Assembly (NCBI RefSeq): GCF_001870435.1
Contig: NZ_MDDR01000046.1
Location: 1-64,000, forward strand
DNA: 64,000 nucleotides
Direction of reading: 5' to 3'
Source: Pseudomonas costantinii
Lineage (GTDB): Bacteria > Pseudomonadota > Gammaproteobacteria > Pseudomonadales > Pseudomonadaceae
Positions within the stretch are counted from its first letter, which is position 1, and every line of letters begins with the position of its first letter. The notes under the pieces are model-generated. The model searched no databases. It was not told where the DNA came from and saw only the letters and a list, made by a program, of their open reading frames with translations. Shown piece after piece: positions 34,829 to 44,870 of the stretch. The translations under genes were made by a program, and so were the position numbers.

Positions 34829-36343
34829 TTATTGGTTTTGGCAGGGTTGTGGATAACGTGCCTTGCGCTCCAGGTCGTCGAGGTCGATATGGTTGCGCAT
34901 GTATTGCTGACTGGCGTCCACCAGTGGCTGGTGATCCCAGCTCTTCAGCGTGCCCTGGGTCAGCGCCTGGCTGACCAGACGACGGCGGCGTTGGCTGGCG
35001 AGCACCTGTTGGTGGATCGCCGGGATGTCCCATTTGGCCCGCGCCTCGTTCAGGAAGGCTGCAAACAGCGCCCGATGCTGCGGCGACTGACTGAGTTCTT
35101 CCTGCTCCCGTGGGTCGTTGTGTACATCAAACAGCAGACAGGGGTCGTCTTCGCTGTAGATGAATTTGAAGGCGCCACGGCGAATCATCATCAGCGGGCT
35201 GATGGTGCCCTCGGCCATGTATTCGCCAAACACTTCGTCATGCCCGCCCTGCCCCTGCAAGTGCGGAACCAGTGAGCGGCCGTCCAACTGCAAACGCGTG
35301 TCCAGTTCGCCGCCGGCCAGTTCCACTAGCGTCGGCAACAGGTCAGCAGTCGAAACCGCCTGTGTCACGCGGCCAGCGGCAAATTGCCCTGGCGCACAGA
35401 CCAGCAGCGGCACGCGGGCGGCCATTTCAAACCAATGCATTTTGTACCAGAGGCCACGTTCGCCGAGCATGTCGCCGTGGTCGCCGGAGAAGATGATGAT
35501 CGTGTCGTCGGCCAGGCCAGTGTCTTCCAGGGTTTGCAGTAGCTTGCCGACATTGCTGTCGATGTAACTGCACGCGCCGAAGTAGGCACGGCGCGCATCG
35601 CGGATCTTGTTCAGCGGCAGCGGCTTGTCCCACAAGTCGTAGACCTTGAGCAGCCGTTGGGAATGTGGGTCGAGTTCGTCCTGAGCCAGCGGCGCAGGCA
35701 AAGGGATGTCGGCGTCGTCGTAGAGATCCCAGAACGGCTTGGGAATGGTGTACGGGTCGTGTGGATGGGTCATCGACACGGTGAGGCAGAACGGCTGGTC
35801 GCCGTCCTCGCGGATATGGTCGAACAGATATTGCTGCGCCTTGAACACCACCTCTTCGTCGAAATCCAGCTGGTTGGTACGCACACACGGCCCGGCTTGC
35901 AGCACCGAGGACATGTTGTGGTACCAGGTGGGTCGTACGTCCGGCTCATCCCAGTTCACCGCCCAGCCATAGTCGGCCGGGTAGATGTCGCTGGTCAGGC
36001 GCTCTTCGTAGCCGTGCAGTTGGTCCGGCCCGCAAAAGTGCATCTTGCCCGACAGCGCGGTGCGGTAGCCCAGGCGGCGCAGGTAGTGGGCATAGGTCGG
36101 TACATCGGCGGGGAAATCGGCCGCGTTGTCGTAGGCGCCGATCTTGCTCGGCAATTGGCCGCTGACCAGGGTGAAACGCGACGGCGCGCACAGTGGGCTG
36201 TTGCAGTAGGCGGCGTCGAACACCACGCCCTGTTCGGCGAGGCGGCTCAGATTCGGCAACTTGATGGGCGAAGAACCGTAGAACGGAAGTAACGGCGCGG
36301 CCATTTGATCGGCCATGATGAAAAGAATGTTCTTGCGCTTCAT
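34829..36343 (-). CDS. betC: Choline-sulfatase
   Basis: Hydrolyses choline-O-sulfate to choline and sulfate in the cytoplasm. 504 residues from the ATG at 36343 (MKRKNILFIMADQMAAPLLP); no signal peptide. The sulfatase signature is CAPSR within SPLCAPSRFTLVSG, whose Cys becomes formylglycine. Metal ligands are in FIMADQ and SGDHGDMLGERG. First gene of betC-choX-sulP, divergent from its LysR gene. Confidence 0.95.
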   Translation of the reverse strand: MKRKNILFIMADQMAAPLLPFYGSSPIKLPNLSRLAEQGVVFDAAYCNSPLCAPSRFTLVSGQLPSKIGAYDNAADFPADVPTYAHYLRRLGYRTALSGKMHFCGPDQLHGYEERLTSDIYPADYGWAVNWDEPDVRPTWYHNMSSVLQAGPCVRTNQLDFDEEVVFKAQQYLFDHIREDGDQPFCLTVSMTHPHDPYTIPKPFWDLYDDADIPLPAPLAQDELDPHSQRLLKVYDLWDKPLPLNKIRDARRAYFGACSYIDSNVGKLLQTLEDTGLADDTIIIFSGDHGDMLGERGLWYKMHWFEMAARVPLLVCAPGQFAAGRVTQAVSTADLLPTLVELAGGELDTRLQLDGRSLVPHLQGQGGHDEVFGEYMAEGTISPLMMIRRGAFKFIYSEDDPCLLFDVHNDPREQEELSQSPQHRALFAAFLNEARAKWDIPAIHQQVLASQRRRRLVSQALTQGTLKSWDHQPLVDASQQYMRNHIDLDDLERKARYPQPCQNQ

Positions 36344-36390
36344 GGGTTCTCGGCATTCCATAGGCGGTGTTTATGCCAATGAGCATGCAG

Positions 36391-36405
36391 CCCATGGAAA
36401 ATGGG
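36391..36405. promoter_or_regulatory. Candidate LysR operator between betC and its regulator
   Basis: CCCAT-GGAAA-ATGGG inverted repeat in the 103-bp divergent intergenic region; a further GCCCATG lies at 36411-36417. Assigned by position only. Confidence 0.35.
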
Positions 36406-36446
36406 GTAAAGCCCATGAAAAGCAATGTCTAGGATAAGCACAGCTT

Positions 36447-37397
36447 ATGTATGAAGCCCTCGGTGATGTGTCCCTCGACCTGCTCCGCGCGTTTGAAGCG
36501 GCGGCGCGTCACCGCAGCTTTACCGCGGCTGCGATGGAGCTGGGCGCCACCCAGCCGGCCATCAGCCAGCAGATCAAACGCCTCGAAGAACAGCTTGGGT
36601 TGCGTTTGTTCGATCGCATCTACCGTGGCATCGAACTGACTGACGCGGGCGCTCTGCTGTTTGAGCACGTGCAAGGTGGCCTGCAGACCATCAACCAAGG
36701 CTTGAGCAGCATCACTCAGCAAGACCAGCATGAAGTGCTGCAAGTGGCCACCGACTTTGCCTTTGCCGCCTACTGGCTGATGCCACGCCTGCATCGTTTC
36801 CACCAGGCCAACCCCCAGGTCGATGTCAGCCTCGTCACCAGCGAACGCAACCACGCCACCTTGCGCAGCGATATCGACGTGGCGGTGTTGTTCGGCGATG
36901 GCCGTTTCAAGCAGGGCGATAGCCTGTGGTTGTTTAATGAGGAAGTGTTCCCGGTGTGCAGCCCGCAGTGGCTAAAGGAACAGGCCACGCCGTTGACCGT
37001 GCAGAATTTGCACGATTACCCGTTGTTGCACCTGCGCCAGGAAAACAACAGCCAGTGGTTCGACTGGAGCGGCGTATTTCGCGAACTGGGCATTACTGCT
37101 TCACCGACCCCCGGCCAACTGCGCTTCGACAATTACACCCTGCTAATCCAGGCGGCGATTGCCGGCCAGGGCGTGGCCATCGGCTGGCGTCACCTGGTGG
37201 ATAACTTGCTGGAGCAGAACTGGCTGTGCCGGCCGATCGGCGACACGGTGATCTCGCGCTTTGGTTATTACGTGGTGCAGCCTCAGCGCAAACGCCGGGG
37301 GCAGTTGGTCGAGCGCTTTGTCGACTGGCTGGTGGCCGAGCAAGCCAGTAGCGCGCAGTCGCTGACCGGGCTGGCCCTGCCGTCCATTGCGGTCTAG
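36447..37397 (+). CDS. LysR-family regulator of choline-sulfate use
   Basis: 316 residues. N-terminal helix-turn-helix (FTAAAMELGATQPAISQQIKRLEEQLG) and a LysR substrate-binding domain. Divergent from betC, as in other Pseudomonas and rhizobia, so it probably controls betC-choX with choline or choline sulfate as inducer (inference). Confidence 0.9.
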   Translation: MYEALGDVSLDLLRAFEAAARHRSFTAAAMELGATQPAISQQIKRLEEQLGLRLFDRIYRGIELTDAGALLFEHVQGGLQTINQGLSSITQQDQHEVLQVATDFAFAAYWLMPRLHRFHQANPQVDVSLVTSERNHATLRSDIDVAVLFGDGRFKQGDSLWLFNEEVFPVCSPQWLKEQATPLTVQNLHDYPLLHLRQENNSQWFDWSGVFRELGITASPTPGQLRFDNYTLLIQAAIAGQGVAIGWRHLVDNLLEQNWLCRPIGDTVISRFGYYVVQPQRKRRGQLVERFVDWLVAEQASSAQSLTGLALPSIAV

Positions 37398-37428
37398 GAT
37401 TTGGCGCATATTGGATCTGGAATTCGCC

Positions 37429-37755
37429 ATGCAACCTATCAAGGGCTATCACGCCCATATTTACTTCGACGCCAGCACGATCGACCAAGCGCGCAAGTTG
37501 TGTGAAGACGCTGCGCAACGCTTCCCCCTGCACATGGGCCGCGTGCATGAACGGCCGGTCGGCCCGCACCCGGATTGGAGCTGCCAGCTGGCGTTCGAGC
37601 CGCAATACCTCGGCGTGGTGCTGCCGTGGCTGGTGCTGCATCGCAACGGGTTGGTGGTATTCCTGCATCCGGATACCGGCGACGACCTGAAGGATCACAC
37701 CGACTATGCGGTCTGGATGGGGGCGATGCGCGAGCTGGATCTGTCTACTTTTTAA
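37429..37755 (+). CDS. DOPA 4,5-dioxygenase family protein
   Basis: 108 residues from the ATG at 37429 (MQPIKGYHAHIYFD), the family length. Conserved histidines occur in YHAHIYFD, HMGRVHERPVGPHPDW and FLHPDTGDDLKDHTDY, which could bind iron. Bacterial members are of unsettled function; an extradiol-type cleavage of a catechol is possible. Starts 31 bp after the LysR gene. Confidence 0.88.
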   Translation: MQPIKGYHAHIYFDASTIDQARKLCEDAAQRFPLHMGRVHERPVGPHPDWSCQLAFEPQYLGVVLPWLVLHRNGLVVFLHPDTGDDLKDHTDYAVWMGAMRELDLSTF

Positions 37756-37774
37756 TCACTGTCTCAAACGCCAG

Positions 37775-37805
37775 CCCCGCCTCTTGTAAAAAAGGGCGGG
37801 GTTTT
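37775..37805 (+). terminator. Intrinsic terminator
   Basis: Stem CCCCGCC/GGCGGGG (37775-37781 with 37795-37801) followed by TTTTGTTTG, 19 bp after the DOPA-dioxygenase-like gene. Confidence 0.75.
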
Positions 37806-37816
37806 GTTTGTCTGTG

Positions 37817-37851
37817 TCTCAATATGTGGGACTGTTATTTATATATTGAGA
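37817..37851. promoter_or_regulatory. Candidate operator of the galactonate operon
   Basis: Perfect 9-bp inverted repeat TCTCAATAT (37817-37825) and ATATTGAGA (37843-37851) with a 17-bp AT-rich spacer, 69 bp before dgoK. It is in the only promoter-sized gap upstream of the operon. Confidence 0.5.
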
Positions 37852-37919
37852 TATGGCTGCCCATAGGTTTATATTCGCCCATCTGCTTTTTTCAGCACCC
37901 ACTCATTTCAGGTGAAGCG

Positions 37920-38885
37920 ATGCAGGCGCAATTGATCGCGCTCGACTGGGGCACCAGCTCCCTTCGTGCTTATAAACTCGGCCCGGCGGGCGTGGTGCTC
38001 GAACAGCGCTCGTTGGCGTTCGGGATCATGCACCTGCCCAACGAACCCCGGGAGATTGCCGGCGTTCGTTGCAGCGATGGCTTCGAGTTGGCGTTCGATG
38101 CAGCCTGTGGCGATTGGCTTGATGCCCAGCCAAACCTCCCGGTGATCGCTTGCGGCATGGTTGGCAGCGCCCAGGGTTGGAGCGAAGCGGCCTACCGCAA
38201 CACCCCCGTCGACGTGGCCGGCTTGGGCCAGGCGCTGCACCGCGTGCGCAGCCTGCGCGGTGTCGATGTGCATATCGTGCCGGGCGTGATCGAGCAGGTT
38301 GGTTTGCCCAATGTGATGCGCGGCGAAGAAACCCAAGTGCTCGGGGTGCTGCAAACCTTGGCGATGAACGGTGAACTGTTGATCGGTCTGCCCGGCAGCC
38401 ATTCCAAATGGGTTGAAGTAGTCGAAGGCCGTATCACTCACTTCGACACCTTCATGACCGGTGAACTGTTCGCGGTGCTGAGCAAGCACAGCATCCTCGG
38501 TCGCACTCAACAAATATCCGAGCAATTCCAGGCTGAGGCGTTTGACCGGGGCGTCGCGGTGGCGTTGTCGACAGACGGCCGGCGCGGCGTGCTGTCGACG
38601 TTGTTCAGCGCCCGCACCCTCGGGCTGACCGCCGAGCTGACTCCCGACCAGCAGCCCGATTATTTGTCTGGCCTGCTCATTGGCCACGAACTCGCCGGCT
38701 TGCCGGGCGGCGCAAAACACCAGCCGATCATCCTGGTCGGCGCTGCACCGCTTTGCGCTCGCTACCAACGCGCCCTCGCCCTCTGCGGCTTTGCCCACGT
38801 CAGCCTGGCGCAAGAAGCCACCGAGCGCGGCCTGTGGCAACTGGCAGTGGCGGCTGGGCTTACTCAACCTGTATCGGAGGCCTGA
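37920..38885 (+). CDS. dgoK: 2-dehydro-3-deoxygalactonokinase
   Basis: 321 residues from the ATG at 37920 (AGGTGAAGCG just upstream). Phosphorylates KDGal with ATP. The N-terminal IALDWGTSSLRAY is the phosphate-binding motif of the family; GLPGSHSKWVEV and the late LVGAAPLCARYQ are also typical. dgoA starts 1 base after the stop. The frame is open upstream, but that part is antisense or non-coding. Confidence 0.94.
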   Translation: MQAQLIALDWGTSSLRAYKLGPAGVVLEQRSLAFGIMHLPNEPREIAGVRCSDGFELAFDAACGDWLDAQPNLPVIACGMVGSAQGWSEAAYRNTPVDVAGLGQALHRVRSLRGVDVHIVPGVIEQVGLPNVMRGEETQVLGVLQTLAMNGELLIGLPGSHSKWVEVVEGRITHFDTFMTGELFAVLSKHSILGRTQQISEQFQAEAFDRGVAVALSTDGRRGVLSTLFSARTLGLTAELTPDQQPDYLSGLLIGHELAGLPGGAKHQPIILVGAAPLCARYQRALALCGFAHVSLAQEATERGLWQLAVAAGLTQPVSEA

Positions 38886-38886
38886 C

Positions 38887-39507
38887 ATGCTCAAGCAAGC
38901 ACTCTCACAAAACGGTTTGATCGCAATCCTGCGCGGCGTGCACCCGGACGAAGCTGAGGTGATTGGCCGGGTTCTCTATGAGGCCGGTTTCCGGGTGATC
39001 GAAGTACCGCTGAATTCGCCGGACCCTTACACCAGCATCCGCACCCTGCGCGACACGCTGCCCGCCGATTGCCTGATCGGTGCCGGCACGGTGCTGACGC
39101 CGGAGCAGGTCGAGCACGTCAAGGCCGCCGGTGGCCAAGTCATCGTGATGCCCCACAGCGATGCCAAGGTGTTGCGTGCAGCAAAGGCCGCAGGCCTGTA
39201 TCTGTCACCGGGTGTGGCTACGCCTACCGAAGCCTTCGCTGCACTGGCCGAAGGCGCCGACGTGTTGAAGCTGTTCCCGGCCGAGCAAATGGGCCCGGCG
39301 GTGATCAAGGCGTGGCTTGCGGTGTTGCCAGCCGGCACATTGCTGCTGCCGGTGGGCGGTATTACCCCGGACAACATGCAGGTGTTTATCGACGCCGGCG
39401 CCAAAGGGTTCGGGCTGGGTTCCGGGTTGTTCAAACCGGGTATGACGGTGGATCAGGTAGCAGGCCGCGCCCAGGCGTATGTCGCCGCCTGGAAAGCCCT
39501 GAGCTGA
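38887..39507 (+). CDS. dgoA: 2-dehydro-3-deoxy-6-phosphogalactonate aldolase
   Basis: 206 residues from the ATG at 38887. Cleaves KDPGal to pyruvate and glyceraldehyde 3-phosphate. KDPG-aldolase fold with Glu in LIAILRGVHPDEA, GAGTVLTPEQV, and the Schiff-base Lys in VLKLFPAEQMGP. Length normal. Confidence 0.95.
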   Translation: MLKQALSQNGLIAILRGVHPDEAEVIGRVLYEAGFRVIEVPLNSPDPYTSIRTLRDTLPADCLIGAGTVLTPEQVEHVKAAGGQVIVMPHSDAKVLRAAKAAGLYLSPGVATPTEAFAALAEGADVLKLFPAEQMGPAVIKAWLAVLPAGTLLLPVGGITPDNMQVFIDAGAKGFGLGSGLFKPGMTVDQVAGRAQAYVAAWKALS

Positions 39508-39554
39508 TTCAAGTTCCGCGCCCACAGGCGCTGCATCTATAAGAGAGATAACAG

Positions 39555-40703
39555 ATGAAAATCACCAAACTGACGACCTTTATCGTCCCGCCGCGCTGGT
39601 GCTTCCTCAAAGTCGAAACCGATCAGGGCGTGACCGGCTGGGGTGAACCTGTGGTGGAGGGCCGTGCCCACACCGTCGCGGCTGCGGTCGAGGAACTGTC
39701 CGACTACCTGATCGGCAAAGACCCACGCAATATCGAAGACATCTGGACCGTGCTCTATCGCGGCGGTTTCTACCGTGGTGGCGCGGTGCACATGAGCGCC
39801 CTCGCCGGTATCGACCAGGCGCTGTGGGACATCAAGGGTAAGGCGCTCGGCGTGTCGGTGAGCGACCTGCTCGGTGGCCAAGTGCGCGATAAAATCCGCG
39901 TTTACTCGTGGATCGGCGGCGACCGCCCTGCCGACACCGCGCGCGCCGCCAAAGAGGCCGTGGCCCGTGGCTTTACTGCGGTGAAAATGAACGGTACCGA
40001 AGAATTGCAGTTCGTCGACAGCTTCGAAAAAGTCGACCTGGCCCTGGCCAACGTGGCTGCCGTGCGCGATGCCGTCGGCCCTAACGTCGGCATCGGCGTC
40101 GACTTCCATGGCCGCGTGCACAAGCCCATGGCCAAGGTGCTGATGAAAGAGTTGGACCCCTACAAACTGATGTTTATCGAAGAGCCGGTACTCAGCGAAA
40201 ACTACGAAGCGTTGAAAGAACTGGCGCCGCTGACCAGCACCCCGATTGCCTTGGGCGAGCGCCTGTTCTCGCGCTGGGACTTCAAGCGCGTGCTCAGCGA
40301 AGGCTACGTCGACATCATCCAGCCGGACGCCTCACACGCCGGTGGCATCACCGAAACCCGCAAGATCGCCAACATGGCTGAAGCCTACGACGTGGCCCTG
40401 GCCCTGCACTGCCCGCTGGGCCCGATTGCCTTGGCTGCCTGCCTGCAATTGGACGCGGTTTGCTACAACGCGTTTATCCAGGAGCAAAGCCTGGGCATTC
40501 ACTACAACGAGAGCAATGACTTGCTCGACTACGTGAAAGACCCAGGCGTGTTCGACTATGACAAAGGCTTTGTGAAGATCCCCAACGGGCCAGGACTGGG
40601 TATCGAGATCAACGAGGAATACGTGATTGAGCGTGCCGCGATTGGTCATCGCTGGCGCAACCCGATCTGGCGCCATGCCGACGGCAGCTTTGCCGAGTGG
40701 TGA
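39555..40703 (+). CDS. dgoD: D-galactonate dehydratase
   Basis: 382 residues, enolase superfamily, galactonate-dehydratase group. Metal ligands lie in GVDFHGRVHKP, FIEEPVLSEN and ALGERLFSRWDFK; the catalytic His is in LHCPLGPIALAA. Makes KDGal from D-galactonate. Preceded by AGAGAGATAACAG. A strong palindrome separates it from dgoT. Confidence 0.95.
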   Translation: MKITKLTTFIVPPRWCFLKVETDQGVTGWGEPVVEGRAHTVAAAVEELSDYLIGKDPRNIEDIWTVLYRGGFYRGGAVHMSALAGIDQALWDIKGKALGVSVSDLLGGQVRDKIRVYSWIGGDRPADTARAAKEAVARGFTAVKMNGTEELQFVDSFEKVDLALANVAAVRDAVGPNVGIGVDFHGRVHKPMAKVLMKELDPYKLMFIEEPVLSENYEALKELAPLTSTPIALGERLFSRWDFKRVLSEGYVDIIQPDASHAGGITETRKIANMAEAYDVALALHCPLGPIALAACLQLDAVCYNAFIQEQSLGIHYNESNDLLDYVKDPGVFDYDKGFVKIPNGPGLGIEINEEYVIERAAIGHRWRNPIWRHADGSFAEW

Positions 40704-40711
40704 TGACTTCT

Positions 40712-40752
40712 CCACTGATCGTTCCCACGCGGAGCGTGGGAACGATCAGTGG
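40712..40752. repeat. REP-type palindrome inside the dgo operon
   Basis: 19-bp perfect arms (40712-40730, CCACTGATCGTTCCCACGC, and 40734-40752) with loop GGA, between dgoD and dgoT. Same family as the outer arms at 21851-21963. Such a hairpin can shield upstream mRNA from 3' decay and lower dgoT expression. Confidence 0.9.
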
Positions 40753-40807
40753 AGCCGGTTTCTTCAGTAAGACCTGTCCTCAATAAACATAAGAAGAGGC
40801 AACCCCC

Positions 40808-42112
40808 ATGCATCCTGAATCCTTCACCGGGCAGGCGTCTTTAGTTACGCCCAGCAGAAAGCGCTACTTCATCATGGTGCTGCTGTTTATCACCGTGGTG
40901 ATCAACTACCTCGACCGCAGCAACCTGTCGATTGCCGCCCCGGCGCTGACCAGCGAACTGGGGATCGACCCGGTGCATGTCGGGCTGATCTTCTCTGCCT
41001 TCGGCTGGACCTACGCGGCCATGCAAATCCCCGGTGGCTGGCTGGTGGACCGGGTGCCGCCGCGCATTCTCTACAGCGTAGCGCTGCTGCTGTGGTCGAT
41101 TGCCACCGTGATGCTCGGTTTTGCCGCCAGCTTTATCGCGCTGTTCGTTTTGCGCATGGCGGTGGGCGCTTTGGAAGCGCCGGCCTACCCGATCAACAGT
41201 CGCGTGGTCACCACCTGGTTTCCCGAGCGCGAGCGTGCCACGGCGATTGGTTTCTACACCTCGGGGCAGTTTGTCGGGCTGGCGTTTCTGACGCCGGTGT
41301 TGGCCTGGCTGCAGCACGAATTCGGCTGGCACATGGTGTTTGTCGCCACCGGTGGCGTGGGCATTTTGTGGGCCGCAATCTGGTACGCGGTGTACCGCGA
41401 GCCGAAGGACTTCAAAGGTGCCAACGCGGCGGAAATCGAGCTGATCCGTGAAGGCGGCGGCTTGGTGGATATCCAGGCGCAAACGGCCAAGGCCCCGTTC
41501 AGTTGGGTCGACCTGGGGATCGTGCTGAGCAAGCGCAAGCTCTGGGGTATTTACCTGGGGCAGTTCTGCCTCAACTCCACGCTGTGGTTTTTTCTGACGT
41601 GGTTTCCGACCTACCTGGTGAAATATCGCGGTATGGACTTCATCAAGTCCGGCCTGTTGGCGTCATTGCCTTTCCTGGCGGCGTTCGTCGGGGTGCTGTG
41701 TTCCGGGATTTTTTCTGACTGGCTGATTCGCCGGGGCACATCGGTGGGTTTTGCACGCAAGTTGCCGATCATTGGTGGACTGCTGATTTCCACGGCGATC
41801 ATCGGCGCCAACTACGTGGATTCGACGGCATGGGTGATTGCGTTTCTGGCGGTAGCGTTCTTTGGGAATGGCTTGGCGTCGATCACCTGGTCGCTGGTGT
41901 CGACCTTGGCGCCTGCACGGTTGCTGGGGCTGACGGGGGGCGTGTTCAACTTCATCGGTAACTTGTCGGCGATCACCACGCCGATCGTGATTGGCTTTTT
42001 GGCCAGCGGTGATTCGTTTGCACCGGCGATTACCTATATCGCGGTGCTGGCGTTGCTAGGGGCTTTGTCCTATGTGCTGCTGGTGGGCAAGGTCGAGCGG
42101 ATCGAGTTGTAG
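40808..42112 (+). CDS. dgoT: D-galactonate:H+ symporter (MFS, ACS family)
   Basis: 434 residues, 12 membrane segments. NYLDRSNLSIAAPALTSELG in the first segment region is characteristic of the anion:cation symporter family of hexuronate and galactonate porters; QIPGGWLVDRVPPR follows. Operon position makes galactonate the likely substrate. AAGAGGCAACCCCC upstream is the ribosome-binding site. Confidence 0.9.
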   Translation: MHPESFTGQASLVTPSRKRYFIMVLLFITVVINYLDRSNLSIAAPALTSELGIDPVHVGLIFSAFGWTYAAMQIPGGWLVDRVPPRILYSVALLLWSIATVMLGFAASFIALFVLRMAVGALEAPAYPINSRVVTTWFPERERATAIGFYTSGQFVGLAFLTPVLAWLQHEFGWHMVFVATGGVGILWAAIWYAVYREPKDFKGANAAEIELIREGGGLVDIQAQTAKAPFSWVDLGIVLSKRKLWGIYLGQFCLNSTLWFFLTWFPTYLVKYRGMDFIKSGLLASLPFLAAFVGVLCSGIFSDWLIRRGTSVGFARKLPIIGGLLISTAIIGANYVDSTAWVIAFLAVAFFGNGLASITWSLVSTLAPARLLGLTGGVFNFIGNLSAITTPIVIGFLASGDSFAPAITYIAVLALLGALSYVLLVGKVERIEL

Positions 42113-42135
42113 CGGGCGGCGCAAAGCCGCCCGCT
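42111..42135. terminator. Hairpin between convergent dgoT and RcnB-like gene
   Basis: 10-bp stem AGCGGGCGGC/GCCGCCCGCT with 5-nt loop, starting in the dgoT stop codon. No T run, so intrinsic termination is uncertain. Confidence 0.45.
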
Positions 42136-42142
42136 ATCAGGT

Positions 42143-42586
42143 TCAGTTCAGTACGCCGTCCAGGATTTCGTAGACGATGCCTGTACCCACGGCGATCAAC
42201 ACTACGTCAGGCCCGGAACGGCGCCATTCGTAACCCTGGTAAATCGGCAGGCGAGACAGGGCGCGGTTGTCGAGGCGTTCGCCGTAGTAGCCGCGTGGCA
42301 ACGGCTGACCGCGTACCAGACGTACATTTGGCGGTGGCGGTGCGCCACGGGAGAATTGGCCATGGTTGTCATGGATGATCTGCCGTACCGGGCCGAAATC
42401 CTGGGGCGGGCCGCCACGGCGATTGTCCTGTGGGCCGCGATGGTCATCACCACGTTGTTCGTGCTGGCCTTGCGGGCCGCCACGATCAGGGCCGCCACCT
42501 TGGTCATAAGGAGCGGCTTGTACCAGGGCGCTGGCGCCAAGCACCAGCACGCCGAGGCCGGCAATTACGGATTTGGGCATTTTCAT
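42143..42586 (-). CDS. RcnB-family periplasmic protein
   Basis: 147 residues. Signal peptide to about residue 24 (LVQAA-PYD), then a low-complexity segment rich in Gly, Pro, Gln, His and Asp (GGGPDRGGPQGQHEQRGDDH) and a C-terminal RcnB-like domain (RGYYGERLDNRALSRLPIYQGYEWRRSG). RcnB in E. coli influences nickel/cobalt homeostasis; a metal role here is only suggested by the His/Asp-rich stretch. AGGAATG is the ribosome-binding site. Confidence 0.82.
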   Translation of the reverse strand: MKMPKSVIAGLGVLVLGASALVQAAPYDQGGGPDRGGPQGQHEQRGDDHRGPQDNRRGGPPQDFGPVRQIIHDNHGQFSRGAPPPPNVRLVRGQPLPRGYYGERLDNRALSRLPIYQGYEWRRSGPDVVLIAVGTGIVYEILDGVLN

Positions 42587-42613
42587 CGAGCATTCCTCAA
42601 CTGCACAAACAGC

Positions 42614-42647
42614 AAAAAGGGATTTCGAACCGGGTTCGAAATCCCTT
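42614..42647 (-). terminator. Terminator of trpBA
   Basis: 15-bp arms (42617-42631, AAGGGATTTCGAACC, and 42633-42647) forming a nearly continuous palindrome, followed on the minus strand by TTTTT. It lies 78 bp after the trpA stop. Confidence 0.85.
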
Positions 42648-42724
42648 GGTCTTGTCAGTTTAGGTACTGAATCGACAGTTTGATTCCTCTGTATCAGGAA
42701 CTTTACCTACCGCTTACGACCCGC

Positions 42725-43533
42725 TTACTTACGGGCGTTGCGCACACCTTCCGACAGCGCCGCGCAAAGGCTCAACACGCCATCAATCGCTTGCTGATCA
42801 TTTTTGGCAGTGGCGATGTGATCGATCAGCGCCGAACCCACGACGACACCGTCAGCCAAGCGTGCAATGGCCGCCGCTTGTTCCGGCGTACGGATACCAA
42901 AACCGATGCTGATCGGCAGGTCGGTATGGCGACGCAGGCGGGTCACGGCTTCTTCAACGTGTTCCAGGGTGGCGGCACCGGCACCGGTCACGCCAGCCAC
43001 CGATACGTAATACACAAATCCGGAGCTGCCGTTGAGTACGGTTGGCAGGCGCACGTCATCGGTAGTCGGCGTGGTCAGGCGGATAAAGTCGATGCCCGCC
43101 GCTTGAGCCGGGTCGCACAGCTCGCCGTTATGCTCGGGCGGCATGTCGACCACGATCAGGCCATCTACACCGGCCTCTTTGGCGTCGCTGATGAACTGCG
43201 GTACGCCGTATTTGTGGATCGGGTTGAAGTAGCCCATCAACACCAGCGGAGTGTCGCTGTTGTCCTTACGGAACTCGCGCACCATCTGCAGGGTTTTCGC
43301 CAGGTTCTGCTTGGCGGTCAACGCGCGGATGTTGGCCAGTTGGATGGCTGGGCCGTCGGCCATCGGGTCGGTGAAGGGCATGCCCAGCTCGATCACGTCG
43401 GCACCGGCGGCAGGCAAGCCTTTGAGGATCGCCAGCGAGGTGTCATAGCCAGGGTCACCGGCAGTGACAAAGGTCACCAGAGCGGCGCGGTTTTGTTCTT
43501 TAAGTTGCGCAAAGCGGGTTTGCAGGCGGCTCA

Positions 43534-43534
<1 letters not shown>
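42725..43534 (-). CDS. trpA: Tryptophan synthase alpha subunit
   Basis: Cleaves indole-3-glycerol phosphate. 269 residues, with the catalytic Glu and Asp in VIELGMPFTDPMADGP and phosphate-binding GFGIRTPEQA and GVVVGSALID. Its ATG shares one base with the trpB stop region (43534). Confidence 0.97.
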
Positions 43535-44760
<1,226 letters not shown>

Positions 44761-44870
44761 GGGACGCTCCAGGAAAGAATGTGTTTGAGAGGCAATGACG
44801 GCCACTCTACCCCTGACGCTTTACCCTGAAAACCGATAAGATCGCCGCAACCTGTCAGGAAAACTCACAG

